64,000 nt of DNA, from the NCBI RefSeq assembly GCF_900114705.1, contig NZ_FOTW01000009.1, forward strand, positions 249,152 to 313,151. The letters are read 5' to 3'. Positions 63,968-64,000 of the stretch are shown here, one piece after another. A program made the position numbers and the translations under genes. The stretch is from Rugamonas rubra. Its GTDB lineage: Bacteria; Pseudomonadota; Gammaproteobacteria; Burkholderiales; Burkholderiaceae_D. The notes under the pieces were generated by a model that was not told where the DNA came from, searched no databases, and was given only the letters and a program-made list of their open reading frames with translations. Numbering within the stretch: the stretch's first letter is position 1; every line of letters begins with the position of its first letter.

Positions 63968-64000
63968 GTCGCGCCCCGCGTGGGCGCGTGGATTGAAACT
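63968..64000 (+). CRISPR. First repeat of a type I-C CRISPR array (array continues beyond window)
   Basis: The 32 bases 63968-63999 begin GTCGCGCCCCGCGTGGGCGC and end GTGGATTGAAAC, matching the known type I-C repeat (short GC palindrome and a GGATTGAAAC 3' handle). Only the first repeat and one base of the first spacer are inside the window, so spacer number and content cannot be seen. The reading direction, away from cas2, is inferred from the 3' handle and leader. Confidence 0.93.

Overview
The window is a 64 kb piece of a high-GC beta-proteobacterial chromosome, most likely from an Oxalobacteraceae member (Massilia, Duganella or Janthinobacterium type). The basis is gene content and order: a DUF3460-scpA-panC cluster, an E. 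coli-like flhDC regulator next to motAB and a complete che operon containing both cheD and cheZ, a kynU-kynA pair, and Burkholderiales-type porin and MCE genes. The genus is an inference; no rRNA or tRNA gene is present to settle it.

Layout. 1-6.7 kb: the 3' end of metG, a GNAT acetyltransferase, a small AT-rich island (microcin-like peptide, two-helix membrane peptide, IS481-type transposase remnant) bracketed by a duplicated 3' end of the acetyltransferase gene, then a DMT exporter, a porin, DUF3460, scpA and panC. 6.7-21.5 kb, all on the minus strand: a motility and chemotaxis block reading flhD-flhC-(methyltransferase)-motA-motB-(CheZ-like)-cheY-cheA-cheW-mcp-cheR-cheD-cheB-cheY-cheZ-HDOD. 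22-27 kb: tryptophan catabolism (kynU, kynA), an AGE-family sugar epimerase, a small hydrolase, and a tandem pair of secreted six-cysteine peptides. 27-36 kb: htpG with a recognisable heat-shock promoter, a MocR-type regulator divergent from a DMT exporter, RidA, a PLP aminotransferase, and a REC-PAS-GGDEF protein. 35.7-42 kb: a polyol or glycerol-type operon (AGPS-like FAD oxidase, glpD-like, FGGY kinase) with a divergent AraC regulator. 42-54.9 kb: assorted housekeeping and accessory genes (P450, rhodanese, FMN riboswitch plus ribB, MFS pump with LysR regulator, an MCE transport operon, an RhlE-like helicase, an M19-type dipeptidase). 55-64 kb: a complete type I-C CRISPR-Cas locus (WYL regulator, cas3-cas5-cas8c-cas7-cas4-cas1-cas2, with an internal cas11c start inside cas8c), the leader, and the first repeat of an array that continues beyond the window.

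Two families of perfect palindromes recur between genes: five copies built on AGGGTCAGACCCT and its complement, and two on GGGGTCAGTGCCGACATTCGG. Six of the seven lie between convergent genes.

The items most worth following up are the microcin-like island, the tandem secreted peptides with a mirror-symmetric cysteine pattern, a short ORF with a strong ribosome binding site inside the CRISPR leader, the internal cas11c, and a second CheZ-like protein in the che operon. No wholly new multi-gene defence system could be shown from the sequence alone.
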